This document shows, in pieces, positions 25,181 to 33,035 of a stretch of 64,000 nucleotides of DNA. A program made the translations under genes and the position numbers. Positions within the stretch are counted from its first letter, which is position 1. Each line of letters opens with the position of its first letter. The stretch spans positions 1 to 64,000 of the forward strand of contig CAVSCI010000009.1 in the NCBI GenBank assembly GCA_963726365.1. Reading direction: 5' to 3'. The notes under the pieces were generated by a model that did no database searches, was not told where the DNA came from, and saw only the letters and a program-made list of their open reading frames with translations. The DNA is from JAABQG01 sp963726365 (GTDB taxonomy: Bacteria > Pseudomonadota > Gammaproteobacteria > Burkholderiales > Burkholderiaceae_C).

Positions 25181-25954
25181 TCGGGTGAACGGGCAATGGT
25201 GTTCTCCAGGGCGCCAATCCCCTCGATCTCCGTCACGACGACATCGCCCGAGCGGCAGTCCACCACGCCGTCGGGCGTGCCGGTGAGGATCAGGTCGCCG
25301 GGATAAAGCGTCATGAAGGCGCTGAAGTATTCGATCAGCGTGGGCACGTCGAAGATCATGTCGCGCGTGGACCCCTGCTGGGTCACCGTGCCGTTGACGG
25401 TGGTGCGCAGCGCAAGGTTCATCGGATCGGGAATGTCGGCCGCGTCCACGAGCCAGGGGCCGATCGGCGTGCAGGTGTCGCGGTTCTTCACGCGCAGGTT
25501 GGGGCGGTACCAGTTTTCGAGGTAGTCGCGGATGGCGTAGTCGTTGGCCACGGTGTAGCCGGCGACGACGTCATACGCATCGGCCTTCTTCACGTTCCTG
25601 GCTGCCTTGCCGATCACCACGGCGAGTTCGCATTCGTAGTGCATGTAGGTCAACGCCGGCCGGGCGCACCGTGAATGCGCGGTGGCCCGTCAGGCTGGCC
25701 TCGCCCTTGACGAAGACCAGCGGCTCCTCGGGCGCCTTGAAGGCGAGTTCCTTCGCGTGGTCGGCATAGTTCAGGCCCAGCGCCAGGATGGTGCGCGGGC
25801 GGTGCGCCGGCGTGGGCGCCAGCGGGGGCAGCCAGACGACCTCGTCAAAGGCTACGCGGCGGCCTTTGAAAGCTGGGGTGCGCAGTTTGAGCTGGCCATC
25901 GGATTCAATGGCGTCATGGATGGCGCCGGCCCAGGCGATGCGGGCTCTTTTCAT
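25177..25954 (-). pseudogene. HpaG2/HpcE C-terminal-type subunit (isomerase/decarboxylase), frameshifted
   Basis: The start at 25954 gives MKRARIAWAGAIHDAI, then TILALGLNYADHAKELAFKA and FVKGEASLTGHRAFTVRPA. The frame then changes at about 25655-25665 and the rest continues as LTYMHYECELAVVIGKAARN through NDYAIRDYLENWYRPNLRVK to 25177. One extra G in CCGGCCGGCG explains it; removal gives a 258-residue FAH-fold protein, normal for HpaG2. The metal-binding acids (HYECELAVV) are intact. With HpaG1 it decarboxylates and isomerises 5-oxo-pent-3-ene-1,2,5-tricarboxylate. The start overlaps the HpaG1 stop by ATGA. The lesion may be a sequencing error. Confidence 0.85.
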
Positions 25955-26673
25955 TCGGCCTCCTGGACGAGGGTGTTCGCCAAGGTTTCGAACCCTGTTG
26001 CGGAAATTTCGATCCGGTCGCCAACGCTGGCGCGGGGGCGCGTGCCGTCGGGCAGGCAGTCGCTGCCCAGCATCAACACGTCGCCGGGCTGCAGGGTCAT
26101 GAAGGCGTTGACGTCGGCCAGCAGCGTGGCGGCGTCGCGCACCAGGCCTTCGAGATCCACGGTCTGGCAAAGGGCGCCGTTGATGCGGACTTCGAGCTTC
26201 AGCGCGTTCACGTCGCCGACCTCCGCCAGCGGTACGCAGCGCGGCCCGATGCCCAGAAAGCCGTCGAGGCACTTGAACTTGACCGGCGGGCGGTAATAGC
26301 TGCCGTGCGGGATGGACAGGTCGTTCAGCAGCACGCAGCCGACGACACCGGGCAGCCGGGCGGATGCTTCATAATTGATAGCAAACTTTGAACCATCCGC
26401 GCTGGGAGGGGGCGCAAAATCTTCAAAATTGCCGATCACGAGGCCGACTGAGGCCCCCACGTCCACCTCCGCCACGCGGGTGGGCAGCGCGACGGCCGCA
26501 CCCTGCGGGCTGAAGGTGTTGGCGGTCTTGATGAAGAGCACCGGGGCCTGGGGGGGCGCCTTGTAAGGAGGCTCGGCGGCGCGCGCGGCCCACAGGGCCA
26601 ACTCATGGCGGAAGTTCAGCAGAGTGCCATAGACGGTGCCGTCGGGCAAGAAATGCGGGGGGGAGGGGTTCAT
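25951..26673 (-). CDS. HpaG1/HpcE N-terminal-type subunit (FAH family), with in-frame repeat
   Basis: 240 residues, FAH fold. It begins like HpaG1 with TVYGTLLNFRHELALWAARA and PPYKAPPQAPVLFIKTANTF, and has the later YRPPVKFKCLDGFLGIGP and FMTLQPGDVLMLG. It is predicted to work with HpaG2 in decarboxylation/isomerisation. Between LVIG and VVGCVLLNDLS the protein carries about 28 residues, where remembered relatives have about 16. The extra peptide (PSADGSKFAINYEAS) is encoded by dispersed repeat copy E, in frame. It overlaps the MarR gene stop and the HpaG2 start by ATGA at both ends, which gives tight translational coupling. Confidence 0.88.
   Translation of the reverse strand: MNPSPPHFLPDGTVYGTLLNFRHELALWAARAAEPPYKAPPQAPVLFIKTANTFSPQGAAVALPTRVAEVDVGASVGLVIGNFEDFAPPPSADGSKFAINYEASARLPGVVGCVLLNDLSIPHGSYYRPPVKFKCLDGFLGIGPRCVPLAEVGDVNALKLEVRINGALCQTVDLEGLVRDAATLLADVNAFMTLQPGDVLMLGSDCLPDGTRPRASVGDRIEISATGFETLANTLVQEAE
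26370..26412 (+). repeat. dispersed repeat, copy E, in frame inside hpaG1
   Basis: Reads AATTGATAGCAAACTTTGAA then CCATCCGCGCTGGGAGGGGG on the plus strand. It matches copy D at the AATTGATAGCAAAC end and at CGCTGGGA. It lies wholly within the HpaG1 coding region without breaking the frame. Confidence 0.75.
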
Positions 26674-27158
26674 GCGTCAGATTCCGGTTCGGGGCCACCG
26701 GCCGTTTCGGCGGGTTGCTCCAGGGCGATCAGTTCGTCGAGCAGGGCGTACAGCTGGCTCAGCTTCGGCTTGCCGAGCTGGCTCTCGACCCAGGCGTAGT
26801 GCGCCTCGATGGTCTGGGATAAGGTTTCCACCAGGGCCAGCCCTTGGGCCGTGGCGCGCACCACGGTGCGCCGCGCATCGTCCGGGCAGCGGCATCGGCT
26901 GATCAGGCCGTCACGCTCCATGCGGGTCAGCACGCCGGTCAGGCTGGGGCCGAGCAGGTAAGCCTCGCGTGCCACGCGGCCGGTTTCCACGCCGCCCGGG
27001 TCGCCCGCGTGTTCGCCGAGCACCCGCAGCACGCGCCATTGCTGGTCCGACAGGCCCTGCTCGCGCAGGCTGGGACGGGTGTGCGCCATCACGGCTTCGC
27101 GCGCCTGCAGCAGCAGGCGCGGCAGGTTGCGGTGGATGAACGGGGTGGTGGTGGACAT
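26670..27158 (-). CDS. hpaR: MarR-family repressor of homoprotocatechuate catabolism (HpaR)
   Basis: 162 residues. The MarR winged helix is visible: LLLQAREAVMAHTRPSLREQ, LSDQQWRVLRVLGEHAGDPG, the recognition segment YLLGPSLTGVLTRMERDGLI and the wing SRCRCPDDARRTVVRATAQG. The HpaR family represses the hpa meta operon and is released by aromatic intermediates. It is the first gene of the operon and overlaps hpaG1 by ATGA, so it controls its own synthesis together with the pathway. A perfect palindrome ends two to three bases before the ATG, and no Shine-Dalgarno sequence is visible there. Confidence 0.92.
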   Translation of the reverse strand: MSTTTPFIHRNLPRLLLQAREAVMAHTRPSLREQGLSDQQWRVLRVLGEHAGDPGGVETGRVAREAYLLGPSLTGVLTRMERDGLISRCRCPDDARRTVVRATAQGLALVETLSQTIEAHYAWVESQLGKPKLSQLYALLDELIALEQPAETAGGPEPESDA

Positions 27159-27160
27159 TT

Positions 27161-27176
27161 ATTTAATATATTAAAT
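27161..27176. promoter_or_regulatory. perfect 16-bp palindrome, likely HpaR operator
   Basis: ATTTAATATATTAAAT reads identically on both strands. It is immediately upstream of the hpaR start codon, in an A/T-rich patch within G/C-rich DNA, and has the size and composition of MarR-family operators. Occupancy would block transcription start of the whole operon. Confidence 0.8.
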
Positions 27177-27319
27177 GATTTCGCGAACCCAGACCTTCGG
27201 GTTAACCCGGATCGAAGCGGTTACAGTAGAAAGCGTCCCGGCCGCTGCTGCGCCGCTTGATCGCCGCGCATCAATTGCAAGGATGAGTCTTCAACTGATC
27301 CTGTCTCCCAAAGCGAGGT

Positions 27320-27898
27320 ATGAACATGGCTGCTCCAGACATCGGTTCCTGCATTTCCGCCGGCATTGCCGGACTCAAGAAAAATCCGTTGGCGCACATC
27401 CTGGCCGTTGCGCTGATTGGCGCGGTCGGCGGTGTCAGCGCGGGCATCCTGTCCGGCCCGATGCTGGTGGGCTACATGCGCATGGTCCAGAAGGAAGAAC
27501 GTGGCGAAGCGGTGGAGTTCACCGATGTTTTCAAGGGTTTTGACGACTTCGTGCCCGCCCTGCTGGCGGTGCTGCTGTCCAGCCTCATCGTCTCGGTCGG
27601 TTTCATGCTGTGCGTCCTGCCGGGGCTGCTGATCATCGGGCTGGTGCCCACGGCCGCCTACCTGGTCGCGGTGGGCGAGAAGGACGGCATCAATGCCATC
27701 AAGCGCGCCTTCGAAGCGGTGAAGGAAAACCTGCTGGGCACGGTGATCTGTTCGCTGGTGCTGAGCATCGTGGGATCGCTGGGCGCCATCTTCTGCGGCA
27801 TCGGCATCTTCCTCACGCTACCGATTGCCGGCATCGGCTTCTATCACATGGCCAAGCAGATCACGGACGGAGGCCCCCTTGCCATCACCCGCGCCTGA
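27320..27898 (+). CDS. integral membrane protein of unknown function
   Basis: 192 residues. At least four membrane segments are evident: HILAVALIGAVGGVSAGILSG, FVPALLAVLLSSLIVSVGFML continuing into PGLLIIGLVPTAAYLVAV, and LLGTVICSLVLSIVGSLGAIF continuing into a last span ending FYHMAKQ. The layout (amphipathic AIKRAFEAVKEN between spans) resembles uncharacterised DUF975-like or YciC-like membrane proteins, but I cannot assign a family. The next gene starts inside its 3' end, with a Shine-Dalgarno sequence embedded in the coding region, so the two are translated together. Confidence 0.7.
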   Translation: MNMAAPDIGSCISAGIAGLKKNPLAHILAVALIGAVGGVSAGILSGPMLVGYMRMVQKEERGEAVEFTDVFKGFDDFVPALLAVLLSSLIVSVGFMLCVLPGLLIIGLVPTAAYLVAVGEKDGINAIKRAFEAVKENLLGTVICSLVLSIVGSLGAIFCGIGIFLTLPIAGIGFYHMAKQITDGGPLAITRA

Positions 27899-28283
27899 TG
27901 GCGACCGCCTGAGCCCGGCCGAGCGCCAGTGGCGGGTCGTGCCGCTGCTGGGCTGGCCGCTGGCACTGGGCGCCGCGCCGTTGCTATTGGCCACGGGCGT
28001 GCCGCTGTGCGCCTTTCACTACCTCACCGGCCAGCCCTGCCCCCTGTGCGGCGGCACCCATGCCTGCGCCGCGCTGGCACAGGGCGATCTGCTGGCAGCG
28101 TGGCAAGCCAATCCGGGCCTGATGCCGCTCATCGTGATCGCTGCGGCTCATGCGGCCCAGCTGGCCTGGGAAGCCTGGCGCGGACGGCGTGTCACGCGGT
28201 GGCGCATCGGCCCCGCGGCCTGGCAGGCGGGCGGGCTGTTTCTGATGGGCGCCTGGGGGTTGCGGCTGCTGGGCGGGCTATAA
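27879..28283 (+). CDS. DUF2752 membrane protein
   Basis: 134 residues from TTG at 27879. The family signature is present: CAFHYLTGQPCPLCGGTHAC, with the paired Cys motif CPLCGGT, flanked by membrane spans PLALGAAPLLLATGVP and GLMPLIVIAAAHAAQLAW. DUF2752 proteins are small membrane proteins of unknown function. I choose the TTG because a perfect GGAGG lies at 27869-27873, five bases before it. The only in-frame ATG (27825) has no binding site and adds a Ser/Arg-rich tail inside the previous gene. Confidence 0.78.
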   Translation: MPSPAPDGDRLSPAERQWRVVPLLGWPLALGAAPLLLATGVPLCAFHYLTGQPCPLCGGTHACAALAQGDLLAAWQANPGLMPLIVIAAAHAAQLAWEAWRGRRVTRWRIGPAAWQAGGLFLMGAWGLRLLGGL

Positions 28284-28377
28284 CGCGAGGGCGCAGACTT
28301 CGGCGACCCTGGCCGGTAACCCGGGCCTCATCCAAGCCGCGCGTATGCCCGAAAATGAGGGACGTTGAGGACGCTGC

Positions 28378-29436
28378 ATGACCACTTCCCTGCAAGCCCT
28401 GCTGGGCATTGATATCCCCCTGATCCAGGCGCCGATGGCCGGTGTGCAGGGCAGCGCTCTGGCCATCGCCGTGTCGAACGCTGGCGCGCTTGGCTCACTG
28501 CCGTGCGCCATGCTCGCGCCCGAGGCGCTGCGTGCCGAACTGCAGGCTCTGCGCGCGGGGACGCAGCGCCCTTGCAATGTGAATTTCTTCTGCCACACCC
28601 CACCGGTTCCAGACCCGATTCGCGAGGCCGCCTGGCGCGCTGCGCTCGCGCCTTTTTATGCCGAAGCCGGGATCGAAATTGCGGCCGTGCCCGCCGGCGC
28701 CGGGCGCGTGCCTTTCAGCGCCGAGGCCGCCGACCTGATTGAAGCATTCCGCCCGGCCGTGGTCAGCTTCCACTTCGGCCTGCCGGCGCCCGGACTGGTG
28801 CAGCGGGTCAAGGGCTGGGGCGCCAGGGTGCTGTCATCCGCCACGACGGTGGAAGAGGCCCTTTGGCTGGAGGCCCACGGCGCTGACGCCATCATTGCCC
28901 AGGGGCTGGAAGCCGGCGGCCACCGGGGCATGTTCCTGACCGACAAGCTGACGACGCAGATGGGCACCTTCGCCCTGCTGCCGCAGGTCGTGCGCGCGGT
29001 GAGCGTGCCGGTGATCGCGGCCGGCGGCATCGCAGACGCGGCCGGCGTGGCCGCCGCCATGGCGCTGGGCGCGGCGGGCGTGCAGGTCGGCACCGCCTAC
29101 CTGCTGTGCACCGAGGCCACCACCAGCCCGATCCACCGCGTCGCGTTGCAGGGTGAAGCCGCCCGCCACACCGCGCTGACCAATGTCTTCACGGGCCGCC
29201 CGGCGCGCGGCATCGTCAACCGGGTGATGCGCGAGCTGGGCGTGATGAGCGCTGCCGCGCCGGCCTTCCCGCTGGCCACCGCCGCCATGGCACCGCTGCG
29301 TGCGTGGGGTGAAGCGCAAGGCAGCGGCGATTTTTCGCCGCTGTGGTCGGGGCAGAACACGAGTGGTTGCCGGGGCGTGGGCGCGTCGAAACTGACGCAG
29401 GCCTTGGCCGAGGGTCTGCGCGGACACCTGGCGTGA
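28378..29436 (+). CDS. nitronate monooxygenase-family FMN enzyme
   Basis: 352 residues, TIM barrel of the nitronate monooxygenase / 2-nitropropane dioxygenase family. Motifs: IDIPLIQAPMAGVQGSALAI, GALGSLPCAMLAPEALRAEL, the FMN-phosphate region VIAAGGIADAAGVAAAMALG, AAGVQVGTAYLLCTEA and IIAQGLEAGGHRG. These enzymes detoxify alkyl nitronates such as propionate-3-nitronate. The gene stands alone, 95 bases after the DUF2752 gene. An ABM-domain gene follows, but no pathway can be inferred from that. Confidence 0.88.
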   Translation: MTTSLQALLGIDIPLIQAPMAGVQGSALAIAVSNAGALGSLPCAMLAPEALRAELQALRAGTQRPCNVNFFCHTPPVPDPIREAAWRAALAPFYAEAGIEIAAVPAGAGRVPFSAEAADLIEAFRPAVVSFHFGLPAPGLVQRVKGWGARVLSSATTVEEALWLEAHGADAIIAQGLEAGGHRGMFLTDKLTTQMGTFALLPQVVRAVSVPVIAAGGIADAAGVAAAMALGAAGVQVGTAYLLCTEATTSPIHRVALQGEAARHTALTNVFTGRPARGIVNRVMRELGVMSAAAPAFPLATAAMAPLRAWGEAQGSGDFSPLWSGQNTSGCRGVGASKLTQALAEGLRGHLA

Positions 29437-29505
29437 CACCGCCTTTCCTGCCGCGCGACTCGTCTGCCCGGCGCCCGGATTTGTGTTGAAAATGAAAGCG
29501 CTGTG

Positions 29506-29802
29506 ATGTTTGTCGTGATCTTCCGGGCCAAAGCCCGCACCCTCGATGCCGAATACGCCGCGACTGCCGCCCACCTGCGCGAACTGGCGCTCAAGGAATT
29601 TGGTTGCCTGGACTTCTGCGCCGTGACCGAAGGCGACCAGGAGATCGCGCTGTCGTACTGGCCCGACGAAGCCAGCATCCGCGCGTGGAAGCAGCATGCA
29701 GACCACCTGATGGCTCAGAAATTCGGCCGTGAGCGCTGGTATGCCTCGTACAGCGTCGAGGTGGCGCAGGTGAAGCGGGCTTACCAGGGGCCGCGCCCCT
29801 GA
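29506..29802 (+). CDS. antibiotic biosynthesis monooxygenase (ABM)-domain protein
   Basis: 98 residues, a single ferredoxin-like ABM domain. FVVIFRAKARTLDAEYAATA opens the fold, FGCLDFCAVTEGDQEIALSY is the central strand pair, and SIRAWKQHADHLMAQKFGRE plus WYASYSVEVAQVKR are typical of the DUF4937/ABM group. Small members include haem-degrading and quinol-oxidising enzymes, while many have no known activity. Codons GTG-ATG occur together at the start, and the ATG at 29506 is preferred. It is 29 bases ahead of radA. Confidence 0.8.
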   Translation: MFVVIFRAKARTLDAEYAATAAHLRELALKEFGCLDFCAVTEGDQEIALSYWPDEASIRAWKQHADHLMAQKFGRERWYASYSVEVAQVKRAYQGPRP

Positions 29803-29831
29803 TGCGGCAACGTGGGTGTTAGGCTTGCCCC

Positions 29832-31211
29832 ATGGCCAAAGAAAAAACCGTCTACGTCTGCAACGAATGCGGAGGTACCAGCCCCAAGTGGCTGGGCAAG
29901 TGCCCAGCCTGCGGCGCCTGGAACACGCTGATCGAGACCGTGGCCGAGCCGGCAGCATCCAGCCGCAACAACCGTTTTGCCTCGCTGGCCAGGGCGGCCG
30001 AAGTGGCGACGCTGGGCGAGATCGAGGCCAGCGACTTCGCGCGCACGCCCACCGGGCAGGACGAACTGGACCGCGTGCTGGGCGGCGGCATCGTCGAAGG
30101 CGGCGTGGTGCTGATCGGCGGTGATCCGGGCATTGGCAAATCGACGCTGCTCCTGCAGGCGCTGGATTCATTGCAGCGAAGCGGGCAAACGACGCTCTAC
30201 GTCACCGGGGAGGAGAGCGGCGCGCAGGTGGCGTTGAGGGCGCGCCGGCTGGGGCTGGATCATTCCCAGGTCAAGGTGCTGGCCGAGATCCAGCTCGAAA
30301 AAATCCTGCACACGCTGGACGCGTCAAAACCCGGCATCGCAGTCATCGACTCGATCCAGACGGTGTATTCGGACCAGTTGACGTCGGCGCCCGGCTCGGT
30401 GGCGCAGGTGCGGGAATGCGCCGCTCACTTGACCCGCGCGGCCAAGGCCAGCGGCGTCGCCATCGTGCTGGTCGGGCATGTGACCAAGGACGGTGCGCTG
30501 GCCGGCCCGCGCGTGCTGGAGCACATGGTGGACACGGTGCTGTACTTCGAAGGCGACACGCACAGCAGCTTCCGCCTGGTGCGTGCGATCAAGAACCGCT
30601 TTGGCGCGGTCAACGAGATCGGCGTTTTCGCGATGACCGAGAAGGGCCTCAAGGGCGTGAGCAACCCGAGCGCGATCTTCCTGAGCCAGCACAGCGAGCC
30701 GGTGCCCGGCAGCTGCGTGATGGTGACGCTGGAAGGCACGCGGCCGATGCTGGTGGAGATCCAGGCGCTGGTGGACACCGGCGGCCCTTCGCCGCGGCGC
30801 CTGAGCGTGGGGCTGGACCGCGACCGCCTGGCCATGCTGCTGGCGGTGCTGCACCGCCATGCCGGCGTCAACTGCATGGACCAGGACGTGTTCGTCAACG
30901 CCGTGGGCGGCGTGCGCATCAGCGAGCCGGCGGCTGACCTGGCGGTGATGCTGGCGATCACTTCCAGCCTGCGCGGCAAGGCGCTGCCCAAGGGATTTCT
31001 GGCGTTTGGCGAGGTCGGACTGGCCGGCGAAGTACGCCCTGCGCCGCGCGGCCAAGAGCGGCTGAAGGAGGCTGCCAAGCTGGGCTTTTCCGTGGCGGTG
31101 GTACCCAAGGCGAACGCGCCGAAGAAGAACGACAAGGCCTTCGAGGGCCTGACGATCCATCCGGTGGAGCGCATAGAGCAGGCGATGGAGCTGGTGCGCG
31201 GGCTGGGCTGA
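29832..31211 (+). CDS. radA: DNA repair protein RadA (Sms)
   Basis: 459 residues, full length. The N-terminal C4 zinc finger uses Cys 10, 13, 24 and 27 (VCNECGG, KCPACGAW). Walker A is GGDPGIGKST at about residues 96-105, Walker B is in GIAVIDSIQT, the RadA-specific KNRFG motif lies about residue 257, and the C-terminus is the Lon-protease-like domain (GGVRISEPAADLAVMLAITS). RadA is a branch-migration helicase that extends RecA recombination intermediates. It stands alone between small conserved genes. Confidence 0.98.
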   Translation: MAKEKTVYVCNECGGTSPKWLGKCPACGAWNTLIETVAEPAASSRNNRFASLARAAEVATLGEIEASDFARTPTGQDELDRVLGGGIVEGGVVLIGGDPGIGKSTLLLQALDSLQRSGQTTLYVTGEESGAQVALRARRLGLDHSQVKVLAEIQLEKILHTLDASKPGIAVIDSIQTVYSDQLTSAPGSVAQVRECAAHLTRAAKASGVAIVLVGHVTKDGALAGPRVLEHMVDTVLYFEGDTHSSFRLVRAIKNRFGAVNEIGVFAMTEKGLKGVSNPSAIFLSQHSEPVPGSCVMVTLEGTRPMLVEIQALVDTGGPSPRRLSVGLDRDRLAMLLAVLHRHAGVNCMDQDVFVNAVGGVRISEPAADLAVMLAITSSLRGKALPKGFLAFGEVGLAGEVRPAPRGQERLKEAAKLGFSVAVVPKANAPKKNDKAFEGLTIHPVERIEQAMELVRGLG

Positions 31212-31274
31212 GGCGTTTGTGAGTACGCACTGACCGCAATTCCGGGCTTGCCGGCGCATAGGACAATTCAGCCC

Positions 31275-31712
31275 ATGAACTTCCAGAAATTCCTCGTTCC
31301 CGCTTTGTGCCTCGTGTTGCTCGGTGCCGCCTGGCGCTCATACGGCTGGCAGGGCGTCGCGGTGGTCAGTGGTGGCCTGGTGATGTGGCTGCTGCTGCAC
31401 TACACGCGCCTGATCACCATCCTCAAGAAGGCGGCGAACCGCCCAATCGGCTTTGTGGGCAGCGCGGTGATGCTCAACGCCAAGCTCAAACCCGGCGTGA
31501 CGCTGATGCACGTGGTCGCCATGACGCATTCGCTCGGTGCACAACAAAGTCCCAGGGACGAGCAGCCAGAACTGTTTCGTTGGACCGACGGCACGGACTC
31601 CCACGTCACCTGTGAGTTCAGGGGTGGCAAGCTGGTGAGCTGGAAACTGTTCCGTCCCAGCCAGACGGAGACTGCGGTGGAATCACCCGTTCAGACGCCT
31701 CCGGCGCCGTAA
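31275..31712 (+). CDS. conserved hypothetical membrane-anchored protein
   Basis: 145 residues from the ATG at 31275. Two N-terminal membrane spans (FLVPALCLVLLGAAWRSYGW and VAVVSGGLVMWLLLHYTRL) precede a soluble tail containing LKPGVTLMHVVAMTHSLGAQ and a beta-rich FRWTDGTDSHVTCEFRGGKL, ending in a Pro/Glu-rich segment. No known domain is recognised. It lies just before ilvE, 40 bases upstream, and from memory similar proteins occur near ilvE in related genomes. A longer frame from 31248 has no better binding site. Confidence 0.75.
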   Translation: MNFQKFLVPALCLVLLGAAWRSYGWQGVAVVSGGLVMWLLLHYTRLITILKKAANRPIGFVGSAVMLNAKLKPGVTLMHVVAMTHSLGAQQSPRDEQPELFRWTDGTDSHVTCEFRGGKLVSWKLFRPSQTETAVESPVQTPPAP

Positions 31713-31752
31713 AATCAACTTTTTTGCGAACCCGGCAATTCAAAGGACCCCA

Positions 31753-32691
31753 ATGAGCGCACTTCCCCCCTCGATGGCCGATCGTGACGGCAAGATCTGG
31801 ATGGACGGCGAGATGGTCGAATGGCGTGACGCCAAGATCCACGTGCTGAGCCACACCCTGCACTACGGCTGCGGCGCCTTCGAGGGCGTGCGCGCGTACA
31901 ACGCGGACGGTGGCACCGCGATCTTCCGGCTGGAAGAGCACACCCAGCGCCTGTTCAACAGCGCCAAGATCCTGCGCATGAAGATTCCGTTCACCATGGA
32001 CGAGGTGATGGACGCGCAGAAGGCCGTTGTGCGCGAGAACAAGCTGGAGAGCTGCTACCTGCGCCCGCTGACCTGGATCGGCTCGCAGAAACTCGGCGTG
32101 AGCCCCAAGGGCAACACCATCCATCTGATGGTCGCTGCCTGGGCCTGGGGCGCCTACCTGGGCGAGGAAGGCATGAAGCGCGGCATCCGCGTCAAGACCT
32201 CCAGCTACACGCGCCACCACGTCAATATCACCATGACGCAGGCCAAGGCGGTGAGCAATTACACCAACTCGATCCTGGCCAACATGGAAGCGCTGGACGA
32301 CGGCTACGACGAGGCCCTGCTGCTGGACGCCAGCGGCTTCGTGTCCGAGGGTGCGGGCGAGAACATCTTCGTGGTCAAGGACGGCGTGGTGTATACGCCC
32401 GACCTTTCTGCCGGCGCACTCAATGGCATCACACGCAACACAGTGCTGCACATCTGCAAGGACCTGGGGCTGGAACTGGTGCAAAAGCGCATCACCCGGG
32501 ACGAGGTCTATATCTCGGACGAGGCCTTTTTCACAGGCACCGCCGCAGAGGTCACGCCGATCCGCGAACTCGACCGCATCGAGCTCGGCAGCGGCTCGCG
32601 CGGCCCGATCACCGAGAAAATCCAGAGCGCGTTCTTTGACATCGTCAATGGCCGCAACCCGAAGTACGCGCACTGGCTGAGCAAGGTATGA
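31753..32691 (+). CDS. ilvE: branched-chain amino acid aminotransferase
   Basis: 312 residues, fold-type IV PLP enzyme. Family motifs: LSHTLHYGCGAFEGVRAYN, the PLP lysine in MTQAKAVSNYTNSILANMEA (Lys about residue 165), EALLLDASGFVSEGAGENIF, and FFTGTAAEVTPIRELD near the C-terminus. It transfers amino groups between glutamate and the 2-oxo acids of leucine, isoleucine and valine. AAAGGACC precedes the ATG. A REP-like hairpin follows the stop and a zinc-finger gene comes next, likely in the same transcript. Confidence 0.97.
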   Translation: MSALPPSMADRDGKIWMDGEMVEWRDAKIHVLSHTLHYGCGAFEGVRAYNADGGTAIFRLEEHTQRLFNSAKILRMKIPFTMDEVMDAQKAVVRENKLESCYLRPLTWIGSQKLGVSPKGNTIHLMVAAWAWGAYLGEEGMKRGIRVKTSSYTRHHVNITMTQAKAVSNYTNSILANMEALDDGYDEALLLDASGFVSEGAGENIFVVKDGVVYTPDLSAGALNGITRNTVLHICKDLGLELVQKRITRDEVYISDEAFFTGTAAEVTPIRELDRIELGSGSRGPITEKIQSAFFDIVNGRNPKYAHWLSKV

Positions 32692-32698
32692 GGCTTTG

Positions 32699-32737
32699 CG
32701 GGTCAGACCACTCGCGTAGCGATGTGCTCTGACCCCA
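32699..32737. repeat. REP-like hairpin with GGGTCAGA / TCTGACCC ends
   Basis: GGGTCAGA (32700-32707) pairs with TCTGACCC (32728-32735), and CACTCGC pairs with most of GCGATGTG inside, leaving a small loop at GTA. It lies between ilvE and the zinc-finger gene. The outer arm is shared with the longer hairpin at 25095-25180. No T-run follows, so it is a repeat element or attenuator, not a standard terminator. Confidence 0.8.
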
Positions 32738-32755
32738 ACTGATTAAGGAATATTT

Positions 32756-32962
32756 ATGACCAGGCAGACCATTGAACTCCTCGCCAAGGACCTGAACCAC
32801 CAGGGCGGCGTGTATTGCCCCAGCCCCGCAGCCGACATGAAGCTCTGGAACAGCCATCCCAAGGTCTATCTGGACGTGGCGCGGACCGGCGAGGCGAAGT
32901 GCCCCTATTGCGGCACGGTGTACCGCCTGAAGGCGGGCGAGACGGCCGGACATTCCCATTGA
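32756..32962 (+). CDS. zf-CHCC zinc-finger protein
   Basis: 68 residues. It matches the CHCC zinc-finger family (relatives of mitochondrial complex I subunit NDUFS6). GVYCPSPAADMKLWNSHPKV supplies the first Cys and the His, and AKCPYCGTVYRLKAGE the final two Cys. The bacterial role is not established, and proteins of this size are often encoded next to ilvE in betaproteobacteria. The ATG is preceded by AAGGAA. Confidence 0.9.
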   Translation: MTRQTIELLAKDLNHQGGVYCPSPAADMKLWNSHPKVYLDVARTGEAKCPYCGTVYRLKAGETAGHSH

Positions 32963-33035
32963 ACTTGGCGGGTATCTGCCAAGTCCTGAAGGCTGGCATG
33001 CCTGAGCGACACGGTCAACTCCGCGGCCTGCGCTG

